Assembly (NCBI RefSeq): GCF_028710345.1
Contig: NZ_JAQTUH010000003.1
Location: 124,001-188,000, forward strand
DNA from: Sulfuricurvum sp.
GTDB lineage: Bacteria > Campylobacterota > Campylobacteria > Campylobacterales > Sulfurimonadaceae
Direction: 5' to 3'
DNA length: 64,000 nucleotides
Shown here: piece after piece, positions 16,909 to 25,990 of the stretch
How the letters are laid out: every line of letters begins with the position of its first letter
Position numbering within the stretch: the first letter of the stretch is position 1
Notes under the pieces: generated by a model
Database searches by the model: none
Told to the model about the DNA's origin: nothing
The model's input: the letters and a program-made list of their open reading frames with translations, nothing else
Program-made: the position numbers and the translations under genes

Positions 16909-17832
16909 ATGAATATTGCTGCCAACATCACTGAACTTATCGGTAATACACCACTTGTCCGTCTTAACGTCCCCACTCAAACTGCCGGTGCAACGATTTT
17001 AGGTAAATGTGAATTTATGAACCCTACAAGCTCCGTCAAAGACCGTATTGGTTTTAATATGATTAAAACGGCAATGGATGAGGGGAAAATTACTCAAGAT
17101 ACTTTGATTATTGAACCAACGAGCGGAAATACCGGAATCGCCCTCGCCTCTATCTGCGCGGCATTAGGTCTCAAACTCACCCTAACGATGCCTGAATCAA
17201 TGTCTATGGAGCGTCGCAATCTCCTCAAAGCATTAGGGGCAAATCTCGTCCTCACTCCTGCATCTTTGGGTATGAAGGGGGCGATTGATGAAGCCAATGC
17301 ACTCGTCACTTCCAACTCCAATGCTATTGTGTTACAACAATTTTCCAATCCAGCAAACCCTGAAATCCATCGCAAAACAACTGCCCAAGAGATTTTACGC
17401 GATACCGACAGTAATGTCGATATATTTGTCGCTGCTGTAGGGACAGGAGGGACACTCACCGGAACCGGTGAAGCACTCAGAGCTGTATTACCTAATATAC
17501 AAATCATCGCTGTAGAGCCGAGGGATTCATGTGTCCTCTCCGGCGGCAATCCCGGTCCCCATAAAATCCAAGGAATCGGGGCAGGATTTATCCCGGATGT
17601 CCTCAATACCACGCTCTATAATGAAGTGATTAGTGTAAGTAACGAAGATGCAATCAAAACCTCCAAAGAGCTCGCAAAAACAGAAGGAATTTTAGTGGGA
17701 ATTTCTGCCGGTGCCAATGTTTATGCAGCAATGCAAGTTGCTTCACGCCCGGAAAATCAAGGCAAAACGGTAGTTACTATTCTTTGCGATACCGCTGAAC
17801 GCTATCTCAGCACCGCCCTCTTTGAAGCCTAA
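16909..17832 (+). CDS. cysK: Cysteine synthase (O-acetylserine sulfhydrylase)
   Basis: PLP enzyme that makes cysteine from O-acetylserine and sulfide. The ATG at 16909 gives 307 residues beginning MNIAANITELIGNTPLVRL, the usual start of the family. The PLP lysine is K44 in SSVKDRIG; the substrate loop TSGNTGIAL and the phosphate-binding GTGGTLTG follow. An upstream in-frame ATG at 16855 lies before the promoter and is unlikely to be used. CysK versus CysM cannot be settled by eye. The stop overlaps the start of the PabC-like gene by 11 bases, so the two are cotranscribed. Confidence 0.94.
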   Translation: MNIAANITELIGNTPLVRLNVPTQTAGATILGKCEFMNPTSSVKDRIGFNMIKTAMDEGKITQDTLIIEPTSGNTGIALASICAALGLKLTLTMPESMSMERRNLLKALGANLVLTPASLGMKGAIDEANALVTSNSNAIVLQQFSNPANPEIHRKTTAQEILRDTDSNVDIFVAAVGTGGTLTGTGEALRAVLPNIQIIAVEPRDSCVLSGGNPGPHKIQGIGAGFIPDVLNTTLYNEVISVSNEDAIKTSKELAKTEGILVGISAGANVYAAMQVASRPENQGKTVVTILCDTAERYLSTALFEA

Positions 17833-18403
17833 AACACTATTAGAAACTATCCGCTGTGAGGATGGGGTAGCGCATCACCTCTCCTACCATCAACAGCGTC
17901 TTGATTCAACGCTCCAAAAACTTGAATATTCTACCGCCTACCTCCTCTCTGAACTTATTTCGCCACCGGATGAGAGACTCTATCGTTGTCGATTTTTGTA
18001 TGATAATAAGGGGTATACTATTGAGTATCTCCCTTATACCCCAAAACCTATTAGCTCTTTACGCATCGTTCACAACAATGATATTGACTATCCGCTTAAA
18101 TACGCCGACCGCACTGAACTTAATGCTCTTTTTGAACAACGTGGGATATGTAATGATGTGGTAATCGCTAAAAATGGCAATATTACCGATACAACCATTG
18201 CCAATATTGCCTTCTATATCAACCATCAATGGCTCACCCCCGACACCCCTTTACTAGAGGGGACAACCCGTTCACGTCTAGTAAATGAAGGGAAAATATT
18301 CGTAGCGCCTATTACCATTTCAGATGCACTAAACGCACCGCGTATTGCATTACTCAATGCCATGATAGGGTTCTTTGAGATGGAAAATGTTATAATACGG
18401 TAA
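17822..18403 (+). CDS. Class IV aminotransferase, PabC-like (4-amino-4-deoxychorismate lyase)
   Basis: A 193-residue protein of the branched-chain aminotransferase/PabC fold. The presumed PLP lysine is K93 in PLKYADRTELNAL. ITDTTIANIAF and the PLLEGTTRSRLV segment are typical of PabC, which releases p-aminobenzoate for folate. The gene starts with TTG inside the end of cysK; no ATG lies near, and LLETIRCEDG is the normal N-terminal motif. It is shorter than E. coli PabC (about 270), losing mainly N-terminal and linker parts. A D-amino-acid or branched-chain transaminase is less likely given the size. Confidence 0.78.
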   Translation: MKPKTLLETIRCEDGVAHHLSYHQQRLDSTLQKLEYSTAYLLSELISPPDERLYRCRFLYDNKGYTIEYLPYTPKPISSLRIVHNNDIDYPLKYADRTELNALFEQRGICNDVVIAKNGNITDTTIANIAFYINHQWLTPDTPLLEGTTRSRLVNEGKIFVAPITISDALNAPRIALLNAMIGFFEMENVIIR

Positions 18404-18425
18404 TTTTATTACGTTAGGTTCAACC

Positions 18426-18884
18426 ATGTTATACGATATCATCAAAAATCCTTCATTCGGCAGACTCATGGAAAACCATGTTCGCGATATGCTGATTTTC
18501 CTTTTCGAAAATGACCAAAATTTCGGAATTTTATGCAAGATTGAAGCGGTAACGTTTGATCCGGAACTCCCTAAACATATCGCCGATGAATTTCGCTCCA
18601 TGACACTCTTTTTCCTTGCGGGCTATACCTTTGAGAGTGCTCGTATCGATGATGATATCTTGATTTTTGAAGCGGGATTCGGTCAAGAGAATATCGGTAG
18701 CTTTGTCAGCGTTCCATTACTCTCTATTGTTCAAATTATTATTGATGATACACCTGCATTTGTCAATCTTGCTTTACCGCACGAACGGTTACAGCCAGTC
18801 AACATTGAAAAAAATGAGGGGATTCAAAACTCCATGAGTACGTTTCTCTCAAATCCAGAGAATCAGAAGTTTTTGAAAAAATAA
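18426..18884 (+). CDS. Conserved hypothetical protein
   Basis: A 152-residue acidic protein without signal peptide or clear membrane helix; a hydrophobic patch (SVPLLSIVQIII) lies near 94-106. I recognise no domain. A start MLYDIIKNPSFGRLMENHVRDMLIFLFE and codon use like the neighbours indicate a real gene. It follows the PabC-like gene by 22 bases and probably belongs to the cysK operon. A downstream hairpin (18895-18915) may end the transcript. Confidence 0.7.
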   Translation: MLYDIIKNPSFGRLMENHVRDMLIFLFENDQNFGILCKIEAVTFDPELPKHIADEFRSMTLFFLAGYTFESARIDDDILIFEAGFGQENIGSFVSVPLLSIVQIIIDDTPAFVNLALPHERLQPVNIEKNEGIQNSMSTFLSNPENQKFLKK

Positions 18885-18894
18885 CTCTTTTGTT

Positions 18895-18968
18895 ATACCG
18901 TACTAGATACGGTATCTATACTTCGATTGAAGAGTTGGTGAGATTCCGTGTCGAAGCACGGAATGACG
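18895..18968. repeat. Intergenic hairpin plus REP-like palindrome
   Basis: Two perfect inverted repeats lie between the hypothetical gene and the LysR gene: ATACCGTA-CTAGA-TACGGTAT (18895-18915) and ATTCCGTG-TCGAAG-CACGGAAT (18943-18964), the second followed by GACG. The second has the same architecture and ATGACG tail as the palindromes at 15241 and 29604 but a different stem sequence. Either could stop transcription from both converging genes. Confidence 0.7.
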
Positions 18969-18977
18969 AGTAGATGA

Positions 18978-19877
18978 TTATAATTTCAACCCTAACAAAA
19001 ATGTTACGACATTATCGATAAACGCATCATGTTTGCGCTCTTTGCTGTAGGTAATATAGAACTTACGTTTAATTTTAAAGTTTTTGATTCTCGCTTCGAA
19101 CAGTTTTCCCTCTTCCACTTCATCTTGGACAACGTGGCGCGAAATAACCGATACTACCGGACGCTCTCCATTTTTAGGTGAACGTAAAATAGTCTCTTTG
19201 ATTGCGGTAGAACTTGCAACTACCCCGATAACACTAAAGCTGGAACACTCTACACCGATCTCTTCAAACACTTCTGCCGTCAATTTACGCGTATGTGAGT
19301 TTTCATCACGGCAAATCCAGTCAAATTTATAAAGATCTTCTTTGCGAAGCTGTTTTGGAATAGGTTGATTAGAGAAAATCACCAACTCATCCTCTTCCCA
19401 CTCACGATAAATCAATCCGTCTTTAAATATCGGCGATTCAATCAACGCAATATCGATTTTCTTATCCAACAATTGGTCAATAATCTCTTCTGAGAAAGCA
19501 ACACGAATGTGTACTTCATTGTTGATCTTATCTTTAAGCTGTTGTAAATAGTTTGGTAATACATAGTTACCGATTGCATACGAAGCCCCAACAACAAAGG
19601 TAAACTCTTTATTGATGATTTTTAATAAATCTTTTTCACTCGTTAAAATCGCTTTTTCAAGTTTTATAGCGATACGATAAAGATCTTCACCCTCTTTGGT
19701 AAGTTTGATCCCATTTTTTTTACGTTCTACGATTCGAGTATCGAGATAGTCTTCGATAAATTTGATTTGTTGTGTAACAGCAGGTTGTGAAATCCCAAGC
19801 TTTGCGGATGCTTTTGAAAAACTTTTTTCTTTTACTACCGTTAAGAAGGTCAAGAGTTTTGCAAAATCTTTTAACAT
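18978..19877 (-). CDS. LysR-family transcriptional regulator
   Basis: A 299-residue DNA-binding regulator. Residues 1-62 form the LysR winged helix-turn-helix (FSKASAKLGISQPAVTQQIKFIEDYLDTRIVER), then a linker helix and a periplasmic-binding-like effector domain (about 90-295). The target is unknown: the nearest divergent gene is uvrD, a helicase, so it may act elsewhere. TATAAT on the minus strand (19914-19909) gives a leader of about 25 bases. The next gene downstream is convergent, so it is monocistronic. Confidence 0.93.
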   Translation of the reverse strand: MLKDFAKLLTFLTVVKEKSFSKASAKLGISQPAVTQQIKFIEDYLDTRIVERKKNGIKLTKEGEDLYRIAIKLEKAILTSEKDLLKIINKEFTFVVGASYAIGNYVLPNYLQQLKDKINNEVHIRVAFSEEIIDQLLDKKIDIALIESPIFKDGLIYREWEEDELVIFSNQPIPKQLRKEDLYKFDWICRDENSHTRKLTAEVFEEIGVECSSFSVIGVVASSTAIKETILRSPKNGERPVVSVISRHVVQDEVEEGKLFEARIKNFKIKRKFYITYSKERKHDAFIDNVVTFLLGLKL

Positions 19878-19908
19878 AATAATTCCTATAAGTAAAATCT
19901 ATGCTGGT

Positions 19909-19914
19909 ATTATA
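19909..19914 (-). promoter_or_regulatory. -10 element for the LysR gene
   Basis: The minus strand reads GGTTATAATACC here, placing TATAAT 32 bases before the ATG at 19877. Confidence 0.45.
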
Positions 19915-19974
19915 ACCTAGAATTATGTTCATTGCAAGAGATACCACTTTTTCGCATATCGCATAAAAATGAGC

Positions 19975-19980
19975 TATAAT
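19975..19980 (+). promoter_or_regulatory. -10 element for the uvrD-truB-csrA-ispE operon
   Basis: TATAAT at 19975-19980, 33 bases before the uvrD ATG; transcription would begin near 19987. AAGAGTAAGG lies in the predicted leader. Confidence 0.5.
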
Positions 19981-20013
19981 AAAATATCTTAAAAGAGTAA
20001 GGTACAGATACGT

Positions 20014-22062
20014 ATGGATAAAATTTTTGATGGTCTCAACGATGCGCAACGCTCCGCAGTAGAGCAAATCGACGGACCGCTACTCATATTAGCAGGGGCA
20101 GGAAGCGGTAAAACAAAGACCATCACTTCACGATTAGCCTATATGCTTGACACTATCGGAATCCCCTCTTCTCAAACCCTCACCCTCACCTTTACCAATA
20201 AAGCAGCTAAAGAGATGCGGGAGCGGGCAATGGGACTGATTACCCAAAACAGCTACCCTCCTCTTTTGTGTACCTTTCATAAATTTGGATTACTTTTTTT
20301 AAAATTTCATATTCATCTCCTCGGACGAAGTAATACCTTTGTCGTCATCGACAGTGATGATAAAAAGAAGATTCTCAAAAAAATTAATGCCGATTTACCC
20401 ACTGCACTCATCGCCAGTGAGATATCACGCTACAAAAATTCTTTGATTGACCCAAAAGAGGCATATGCCCAAGCGGAACTCACCAACTACAAACATATCG
20501 CTAAAATCTATGAAGAGTATCAAGATTACCTGCAAAGTAATAATCTCGTCGATTTTGATGACCTTCTCTGTCTTACGTATAAACTATTAGAAGAGAACCA
20601 TGAGTTATGCACTCAAACATCCGACAAATATAAATATATCATGATTGATGAGTATCAAGACACCAATGAACTGCAATTACGATTGCTTCAAAAGTTATGC
20701 TCTACCCATAATAATCTCTGTGTGGTCGGTGATGATGACCAAAGTATTTATGGATGGCGAGGGGCACATGTCCGTAATATTTTAGAGTTTGACCAAGATT
20801 TTGAAGGGACAACGGTTGTCAAACTCGAACACAATTACCGCTCCACCCAATCCATTCTCACCGTCGCCAATGCCCTCATCGAACATAACCGTTCACGATT
20901 AGGAAAAACCCTTATAGCGACCAAAAGTGGCGGAGAAGCAGTCAAAGTTCTTAATGCTCACGACGAGAGTGAAGAGTCCAAAAAGGTAGCTCAAGAGATA
21001 CGGGCTCTAATTGATAAAGGGGTTCGCGCCAATGAAATCGCTGTATTGTATCGGATTAATGCCCTCAGCCGCTCTCTCGAAGAGGGATTAAACCGCGCAG
21101 GAGTTGCCTACAAACTCGTCGGCGGGCTTCGCTTCTATGATCGCGCCGAGGTCAAAGACCTCATCAGCTATCTACGGGTCATTACCAATGTCCACGATAA
21201 TTTTTCGCTCAAACGAATCATCAACAAACCCAAGCGAGGTCTGGGAAAAGCAACCATCGAAAAGCTTGAGCTCTCTGCAATGGAAGCTGGAAAATCGATG
21301 TTTGAGTTTATCGATACCCTCAGTGATAGCGAACTCGAAGGATTAGCACGTAAAAAAAGTGTCGGGGAGCTTCGTAGCTTTATCCGTGATATCGTTGAAC
21401 TGCGTGCTGTAGCGGATGAGGCAATCTACCGTTTTATTGACCAACTCGAAGAGCGTTTTAAAATCAAAGAGACACTCAAAGGGCTCCCCGATGAAGCTGA
21501 AAAAATCGCCAATGTCGATGAATTTTATGGACTCTTTCGTGATTTTGTCAAACAAAATCCTGATGCCTCTCTACCCGAATTTCTTAACGATATCACGTTG
21601 CAAAGCGACCAAGACCAAGTAGAAGGTGAAAGCATCTACATCATGAGCATTCACGCCTCCAAAGGGCTAGAGTTCGAGCATCTCTTTGTAATAGGATTGG
21701 AAGAGGGATTTTTACCTCTTATCGGTGATGGAAGCGATCTCGAAGAGGAACGACGGCTAGGTTACGTCGCCTTTACGAGAGCAAAAAGCAATCTTACCCT
21801 CAGTAGTGTCAACAGCCGTTTTTATAAAGGACGCCGTACGGAACTCCAAAAAAGCCGTTTTATCAATGAAGCGGGGTTGTGTGAAGGCTCACTCAAACTC
21901 GAAAAAAATACCGCCTATAAAAAAGGGGATTTGGTACGCCATAAAATCTTCGGTGCCGGACGGGTTGAAGGTGTCAGTAAATCGGGACGAGAATTTAAAT
22001 TGCTTATCAATTTCGGCGGAAACAAACGGGATATTCTCGCATCTTTTGTGGAGAAACTCTGA
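20014..22062 (+). CDS. uvrD: UvrD/Rep-type ATP-dependent DNA helicase
   Basis: A superfamily 1A 3'-5' helicase of 682 residues for excision repair and replication restart. Motifs are LNDAQRSAV (Q region), AGAGSGKT (27-34), the FTNKAAKEM Ia motif, DEYQDTN (motif II), GDDDQSIYGWRG (III), the VLYRINALSR region (IV), HASKGLEFEHLFV (V) and GYVAFTRAK (VI). The C-terminus ends in a small SH3-like domain (GDLVRHKIFGAGRV ...), as in UvrD/PcrA. Rep is the other possible name; the C-terminal domain favours UvrD/PcrA. It heads an operon with truB, csrA and ispE. Confidence 0.93.
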   Translation: MDKIFDGLNDAQRSAVEQIDGPLLILAGAGSGKTKTITSRLAYMLDTIGIPSSQTLTLTFTNKAAKEMRERAMGLITQNSYPPLLCTFHKFGLLFLKFHIHLLGRSNTFVVIDSDDKKKILKKINADLPTALIASEISRYKNSLIDPKEAYAQAELTNYKHIAKIYEEYQDYLQSNNLVDFDDLLCLTYKLLEENHELCTQTSDKYKYIMIDEYQDTNELQLRLLQKLCSTHNNLCVVGDDDQSIYGWRGAHVRNILEFDQDFEGTTVVKLEHNYRSTQSILTVANALIEHNRSRLGKTLIATKSGGEAVKVLNAHDESEESKKVAQEIRALIDKGVRANEIAVLYRINALSRSLEEGLNRAGVAYKLVGGLRFYDRAEVKDLISYLRVITNVHDNFSLKRIINKPKRGLGKATIEKLELSAMEAGKSMFEFIDTLSDSELEGLARKKSVGELRSFIRDIVELRAVADEAIYRFIDQLEERFKIKETLKGLPDEAEKIANVDEFYGLFRDFVKQNPDASLPEFLNDITLQSDQDQVEGESIYIMSIHASKGLEFEHLFVIGLEEGFLPLIGDGSDLEEERRLGYVAFTRAKSNLTLSSVNSRFYKGRRTELQKSRFINEAGLCEGSLKLEKNTAYKKGDLVRHKIFGAGRVEGVSKSGREFKLLINFGGNKRDILASFVEKL

Positions 22063-22884
22063 TTGAACCGTCTTTTTGTTGCCTATAAACCCACTGGAAT
22101 GAGTTCCAATCAACTACTAAGCCGTCTTAAACGTCGTTACGGTATTAAAAAAGCGGGCTATTCGGGGACGCTTGACCCCTTTGCCAAAGGGGTTTTAATT
22201 ATCGCTTTCGGTAATCACGGACGATTATTCCGCTTTTTAAATAAAACACCTAAACAGTATCGTGCAACCCTCTGGCTCGGTGCCTATTCCCCAACATTAG
22301 ATATCGAAAAAATCGAAACGATTGATGAGCTAGAACCTTTTGAGCTATCTCTCATCACCTCTGCTATCGACTCACTTCATGGCGAGATTACCTATCTTCC
22401 CCCAAAATACAGTGCAAAAAGAATTAACGGCAAGCGGGCTTATGAACTGGCACGTGCAGGTATCGATGTAGAGCTTAAAACAATCACCTCAACAATCCAT
22501 GAGATTAAACTGCTCCACTATTGCCACCCCTTTGTTACTTTTGAGGCAAATGTCTCTGAGGGGAGTTATATTCGCTCTTTAGGAGAGATGATTGCCGATA
22601 AATTAGGATGTGAAGGATCACTCACTGCCTTAGAACGACTTAATGAAGGGCAATTTTTCTATGATAATGAGAAAGAAATCGATATCAAAACCGCCCTCTC
22701 TCTCCCTAAAAATCGCTATAATGGCGATACAGAAACGATTTTACTAGGTCAACCACTGTATCGTGAACAATTTGAGGAACAACTAAATGGTACTTATTGG
22801 CTCGATAACGGTTCCACCATCTCTATCATCGAGATAGCCGATGATAAGATACACTATATTCTCAATAAGGTTGAGGCATGCTAA
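22063..22884 (+). CDS. truB: tRNA pseudouridine-55 synthase
   Basis: TruB makes pseudouridine 55 in the T loop of tRNAs. The 273-residue protein has KPTGMSSN near the N-terminus and catalytic D38 in GYSGTLDPFAKG, plus the YLPPKYSAKRINGKRAYELARAG region typical of TruB. The start is TTG directly after the uvrD TGA; its last codons overlap csrA by 7 bases. Operon coupling with csrA and ispE is, as I recall, conserved in Campylobacter. Confidence 0.96.
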   Translation: MNRLFVAYKPTGMSSNQLLSRLKRRYGIKKAGYSGTLDPFAKGVLIIAFGNHGRLFRFLNKTPKQYRATLWLGAYSPTLDIEKIETIDELEPFELSLITSAIDSLHGEITYLPPKYSAKRINGKRAYELARAGIDVELKTITSTIHEIKLLHYCHPFVTFEANVSEGSYIRSLGEMIADKLGCEGSLTALERLNEGQFFYDNEKEIDIKTALSLPKNRYNGDTETILLGQPLYREQFEEQLNGTYWLDNGSTISIIEIADDKIHYILNKVEAC

Positions 22885-23108
22885 TACTCTCACGTAAACT
22901 TGATGAATCGATTCTAATAGGAGATTCTATCACCGTAAAAATCGTTGCTATCGACAAAGGGGTTGTTAAACTCGGTATCGAGGCTCCCCATGATATACGC
23001 GTACTTCGCAGTGAATTAATACGTGCCGTCGAAGATTCCAATAAAGAAGCATCAGCACCTCAAGATGATTCCCTCTTACGCCAACTTGCCCAAAAATTTA
23101 AACTATGA
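22878..23108 (+). CDS. csrA: Carbon storage regulator CsrA
   Basis: A 76-residue RNA-binding dimer, MLILSRKLDESILIGDSITVKIVAID..., with the RNA-contacting N-terminal LILSRK and the GIEAPHDIRVLRSEL segment. In Campylobacterota CsrA represses translation of the major flagellin and other mRNAs and is antagonised by FliW; no fliW lies in this window. Overlaps truB by 7 and ispE by 4 bases. Confidence 0.97.
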   Translation: MLILSRKLDESILIGDSITVKIVAIDKGVVKLGIEAPHDIRVLRSELIRAVEDSNKEASAPQDDSLLRQLAQKFKL

Positions 23109-23866
23109 TTCGTCATCCCGCTTACGCCAAAGTCAATATTTTCCTTAAAATCACCGGTAAGCGTGGTGACTATCATACTATTACATCTCGTTTTATGAAG
23201 GTTAAAACTCTTTGTGATACCATTTGGTTTGAAAAAAAGTTTACCCCTGAATTTGAGATTCGGGGTAATTTTGATTGTGAAGTCCATTCTAACACGATTT
23301 ACAAAGCCTATAAACATCTCCAAACTGCTACCCGTTCTCACAACCTTTCTGAGTTTTTTGAACATCATGCCGTCTGTGTCGATAAAAAAATCCCCTCTTT
23401 TGCAGGTCTTGGGGGAGGAAGTTCCGATGCCGCAACCTTTTTACACATGTGTAATAATGAGCTAGAATTAGACCTTAGCATCGATGAACTTGCCGAAATC
23501 GGTTCAAACGTTGGTGCAGATGTCCCTTTTTTCATCTATGGGTATGACTCAGCAAATGTCAGCGGTATCGGCGAGATTGTCGAACGGTACAATGAACCGT
23601 TAATCGATTTTGAGATTGTTACCCCCGACATCAAAATCAGTACCCCAGCAGTCTACCGCTACTATCGTGAGCATCTCTATGCACCGATTACCCCTGAAGA
23701 GGCTGCTAAACTCGAATCAACCCCTTCACGTGATCTTCTCGCCTCTATGAATCCTAAAAGTGCAAACGATCTTTACCCTTCTGCTTTGGGATGTTATAAC
23801 GAACTGGAAGAAAAAGTAGGGTGGTTTTATTCAGGAAGTGGAAGTAGTTTTTTTAAAGTCAAATAG
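23105..23866 (+). CDS. ispE: 4-diphosphocytidyl-2-C-methyl-D-erythritol kinase
   Basis: GHMP kinase of the MEP isoprenoid pathway. The 253-residue protein has AYAKVNIFLKI at the N-terminus, the ATP loop GLGGGSSDAATFL (about residues 99-111), the GADVPFFIYG catalytic segment, and a C-terminal SGSGSSFF loop. Length is a little below E. coli IspE (283). Its start overlaps csrA by 4 bases. A strong hairpin begins at the base after its stop. Confidence 0.96.
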   Translation: MIRHPAYAKVNIFLKITGKRGDYHTITSRFMKVKTLCDTIWFEKKFTPEFEIRGNFDCEVHSNTIYKAYKHLQTATRSHNLSEFFEHHAVCVDKKIPSFAGLGGGSSDAATFLHMCNNELELDLSIDELAEIGSNVGADVPFFIYGYDSANVSGIGEIVERYNEPLIDFEIVTPDIKISTPAVYRYYREHLYAPITPEEAAKLESTPSRDLLASMNPKSANDLYPSALGCYNELEEKVGWFYSGSGSSFFKVK

Positions 23867-23891
23867 TTTTTCGCCACTAAATGGCGAAAAA
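23867..23891. terminator. Bidirectional Rho-independent terminator
   Basis: TTTTTCGCCA-CTAAA-TGGCGAAAAA: a 10-bp perfect stem whose A and T tracts let it work on both strands. It starts right after the ispE stop and lies 10 bases before the stop end of the convergent gene. Confidence 0.85.
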
Positions 23892-23901
23892 GATTATTAG
23901 C

Positions 23902-24543
23902 TTATTTTTCAGCAGTTGCTACTGGTTGCTGAATAGTAATATTTGCGCTGTTTGCTAAAATTACCAAATTTTTACTCAAAGCAGCTTGTGCACTCAACAT
24001 AGCAGGTGTATTACTTACTACATCTTTTAGTTTTGGAAGATCACCAGCATACAAGAGTGCTGATTTTGGGTTAGCAACAATTGATTTTACAAGATCTTTA
24101 GCTTTGTTTGCTGTTTCTTTCTCTTGTTTTGATACTAATAATATGTCACTGATTGCTGTACCAATTTTACTTTTTTGGTCATTTGGCAATTTTTTTGCTT
24201 TCGTAACAGCATCTTTATTGAGTCCCAATGCCGTAGCATATTCAATTTTTTCTTGATTCAATTTTGCAATAGCAGGTACTTTTTCATCATCAGTAAGGTT
24301 TCCAATGGTTTTATTTTGGTCATCCCATTTAGTTAGCTGTTTTTTATCTCCAAGAGATCCATTGATCAGCTCTACAGATGCCACTAACGTGTTAGTAGAT
24401 TGATCCATCTTATCAAAAATAGCTTGCATTTCTGTTTTTGTACCATCTGATGACCCCATTAATGATCCGGCAAGATCACCAAACATGCTTGCATTCAATG
24501 AACAAGCCAACAAGATAGAAATGGCGAATGATTTTTTAAACAT
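23902..24543 (-). CDS. Secreted/periplasmic hypothetical protein
   Basis: A 213-residue protein with a Sec signal peptide (MFKKSFAISILLACSLNASM, cleavage probably after the ASL/NA region around 18-19). The rest is Ala/Lys-rich and predicted almost fully helical, with no cysteine in the mature part and no family I know. Gly-rich GDLAGSLMGSSDGT follows the signal. It lies alone, convergent with ispE and divergent from smpB, so it interrupts an otherwise familiar truB-csrA-ispE-smpB order. Role unknown; a periplasmic helical-bundle protein is the most one can say. Confidence 0.72.
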   Translation of the reverse strand: MFKKSFAISILLACSLNASMFGDLAGSLMGSSDGTKTEMQAIFDKMDQSTNTLVASVELINGSLGDKKQLTKWDDQNKTIGNLTDDEKVPAIAKLNQEKIEYATALGLNKDAVTKAKKLPNDQKSKIGTAISDILLVSKQEKETANKAKDLVKSIVANPKSALLYAGDLPKLKDVVSNTPAMLSAQAALSKNLVILANSANITIQQPVATAEK

Positions 24544-24715
24544 ACGTAAACCCTTTTATTAATATATGTTTAATTATATTGTATAATTTCTTAAAAAAAG
24601 CATACATAATTATATTTTGTATTAAAAAATTAAATTTATATTCCACTTCATTATTCATTATAAGAATAAGGTGAACATTTGATATCATTCCCTAATTATT
24701 TTCAAGGATATATGC

Positions 24716-25168
24716 GTGGGTGAAAACATAGCCACCAATAAAAAAGCTTTTTTTGACTACTACATCGAAGAAAAATTTGAAGCAGGACTCGTACTTAAAG
24801 GAAGTGAAGTCAAAGCCCTTCGGGCGGGGAGGATTAACCTCAAAGATGGATTTATCAAAATCGTCCGAGGAGAAGCATTCGTTTTTGGCATTCATATCGG
24901 TGTGCTTGATACCACACACCACTATTATACTCATGAGGAACGGGGAAGTCGAAAACTACTATTGCATAAAAAGCAAATTGAAAAAATGCACAAAGCAGTA
25001 GAAAAAGAGGGATTTACCCTTGTACCGTTAAGTATATATTTTAATGATCGAAATCTTGTAAAAATGCAAGTAGCAATTGTCAAAGGGAAAAAGCTCTATG
25101 ACAAGCGGGATGATTTAAAAGAAAAAAGTATCAAACGCGATATCGAACGGGCACTCAAAGGGGAATAG
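24716..25168 (+). CDS. smpB: SsrA-binding protein SmpB
   Basis: SmpB binds tmRNA and brings it to stalled ribosomes. The 150-residue protein has [28 protein letters not shown], the family N-terminus, and ends with the [19 protein letters not shown] tail. It starts at a GTG with AAGGA 8-11 bases upstream; an ATG four bases earlier is out of frame. tmRNA itself is not in this window. The corA-like gene follows after 2 bases. Confidence 0.97.
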   Translation: MGENIATNKKAFFDYYIEEKFEAGLVLKGSEVKALRAGRINLKDGFIKIVRGEAFVFGIHIGVLDTTHHYYTHEERGSRKLLLHKKQIEKMHKAVEKEGFTLVPLSIYFNDRNLVKMQVAIVKGKKLYDKRDDLKEKSIKRDIERALKGE

Positions 25169-25170
25169 TC

Positions 25171-25941
25171 ATGGTAAACATACATGAGCTTCATCTAAAA
25201 GATCTTCAAAATCCCTTTCACCCCTCTGTTTTTGAAGAGTATAATGATTATCGACTTCTTATACTTCGCCTCCCAGACCAACTAGGAAAAAAAACTAAAA
25301 TACATTCGTATGGCTTTATTCTCACCAATGAGGATCTCTTTTATTACGATAAAAACAAAGCAGATTTTATCCGTTTTACAGAGGGGATAACCCATCTGTA
25401 TCACTTTTTGGATGATAAGATAAATAGCTTAATGGTTGATATCGAAACCGTTCAAGAAAAAATTGCAGCACTTGAATCAAGCCTATATAAAAAATTTACA
25501 TCTACATTTATGGATCACTGGCATGATCTTAAAAAAGAGCTTTCACGTTCAGAGCGGGTTATTTTCAAAGCCGTTGACGTTTTAAAATTGTTCATTTCTA
25601 AATCAAAATCGACTAAAACGCTTCCTATTAACGAATTCGATGACCTTTATGAGCACCTAGAGCGAACTTTACGCTCCAATGTAGCTGTAAACGACCAACT
25701 CGACAACCTCTATAGATACTATAGTCTACGCTCTACTGATCGAATGAACCGAAGTATCTACATCCTCACAATCATCTCTGTTATTTTTCTCCCACTTAAT
25801 TTAGTGGTTGGATTTTTTGGAATGAATACCGGAGGATTACCGTTTCAACATGCAATGGGGACATGGGATGCGTTTGTCTCTATGATTGTCTTTGCCGTAT
25901 TACTGACGCTAGGTGTTTTATGGAAAATAAAGAGAGAGTGA
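25171..25941 (+). CDS. CorA-family divalent cation transporter
   Basis: A 256-residue member of the CorA Mg2+/Co2+/Ni2+ channel family. Residues 1-195 are the cytoplasmic funnel with a long helix; two C-terminal membrane helices (about 199-218 and 230-250) enclose the diagnostic GMN motif in GFFGMNTGGLPF. Somewhat short for CorA (about 316-350), as in some ZntB/CorA-like members. Translated just after smpB. Substrate cannot be decided from sequence. Confidence 0.9.
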   Translation: MVNIHELHLKDLQNPFHPSVFEEYNDYRLLILRLPDQLGKKTKIHSYGFILTNEDLFYYDKNKADFIRFTEGITHLYHFLDDKINSLMVDIETVQEKIAALESSLYKKFTSTFMDHWHDLKKELSRSERVIFKAVDVLKLFISKSKSTKTLPINEFDDLYEHLERTLRSNVAVNDQLDNLYRYYSLRSTDRMNRSIYILTIISVIFLPLNLVVGFFGMNTGGLPFQHAMGTWDAFVSMIVFAVLLTLGVLWKIKRE

Positions 25942-25961
25942 ATGTAGGGAGTAAAAAAGTA

Positions 25962-25984
25962 ATTGCTGCACCAAATGCAGCAAT
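25962..25984 (-). terminator. Rho-independent terminator of the ffh-to-rplS operon
   Basis: ATTGCTGCA-CCAAA-TGCAGCAAT, a perfect 9-bp stem, 6 bases after the rplS stop. On the minus strand it is followed by TACTTTTTTACT. Confidence 0.8.
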
Positions 25985-25990
25985 GAGGAA

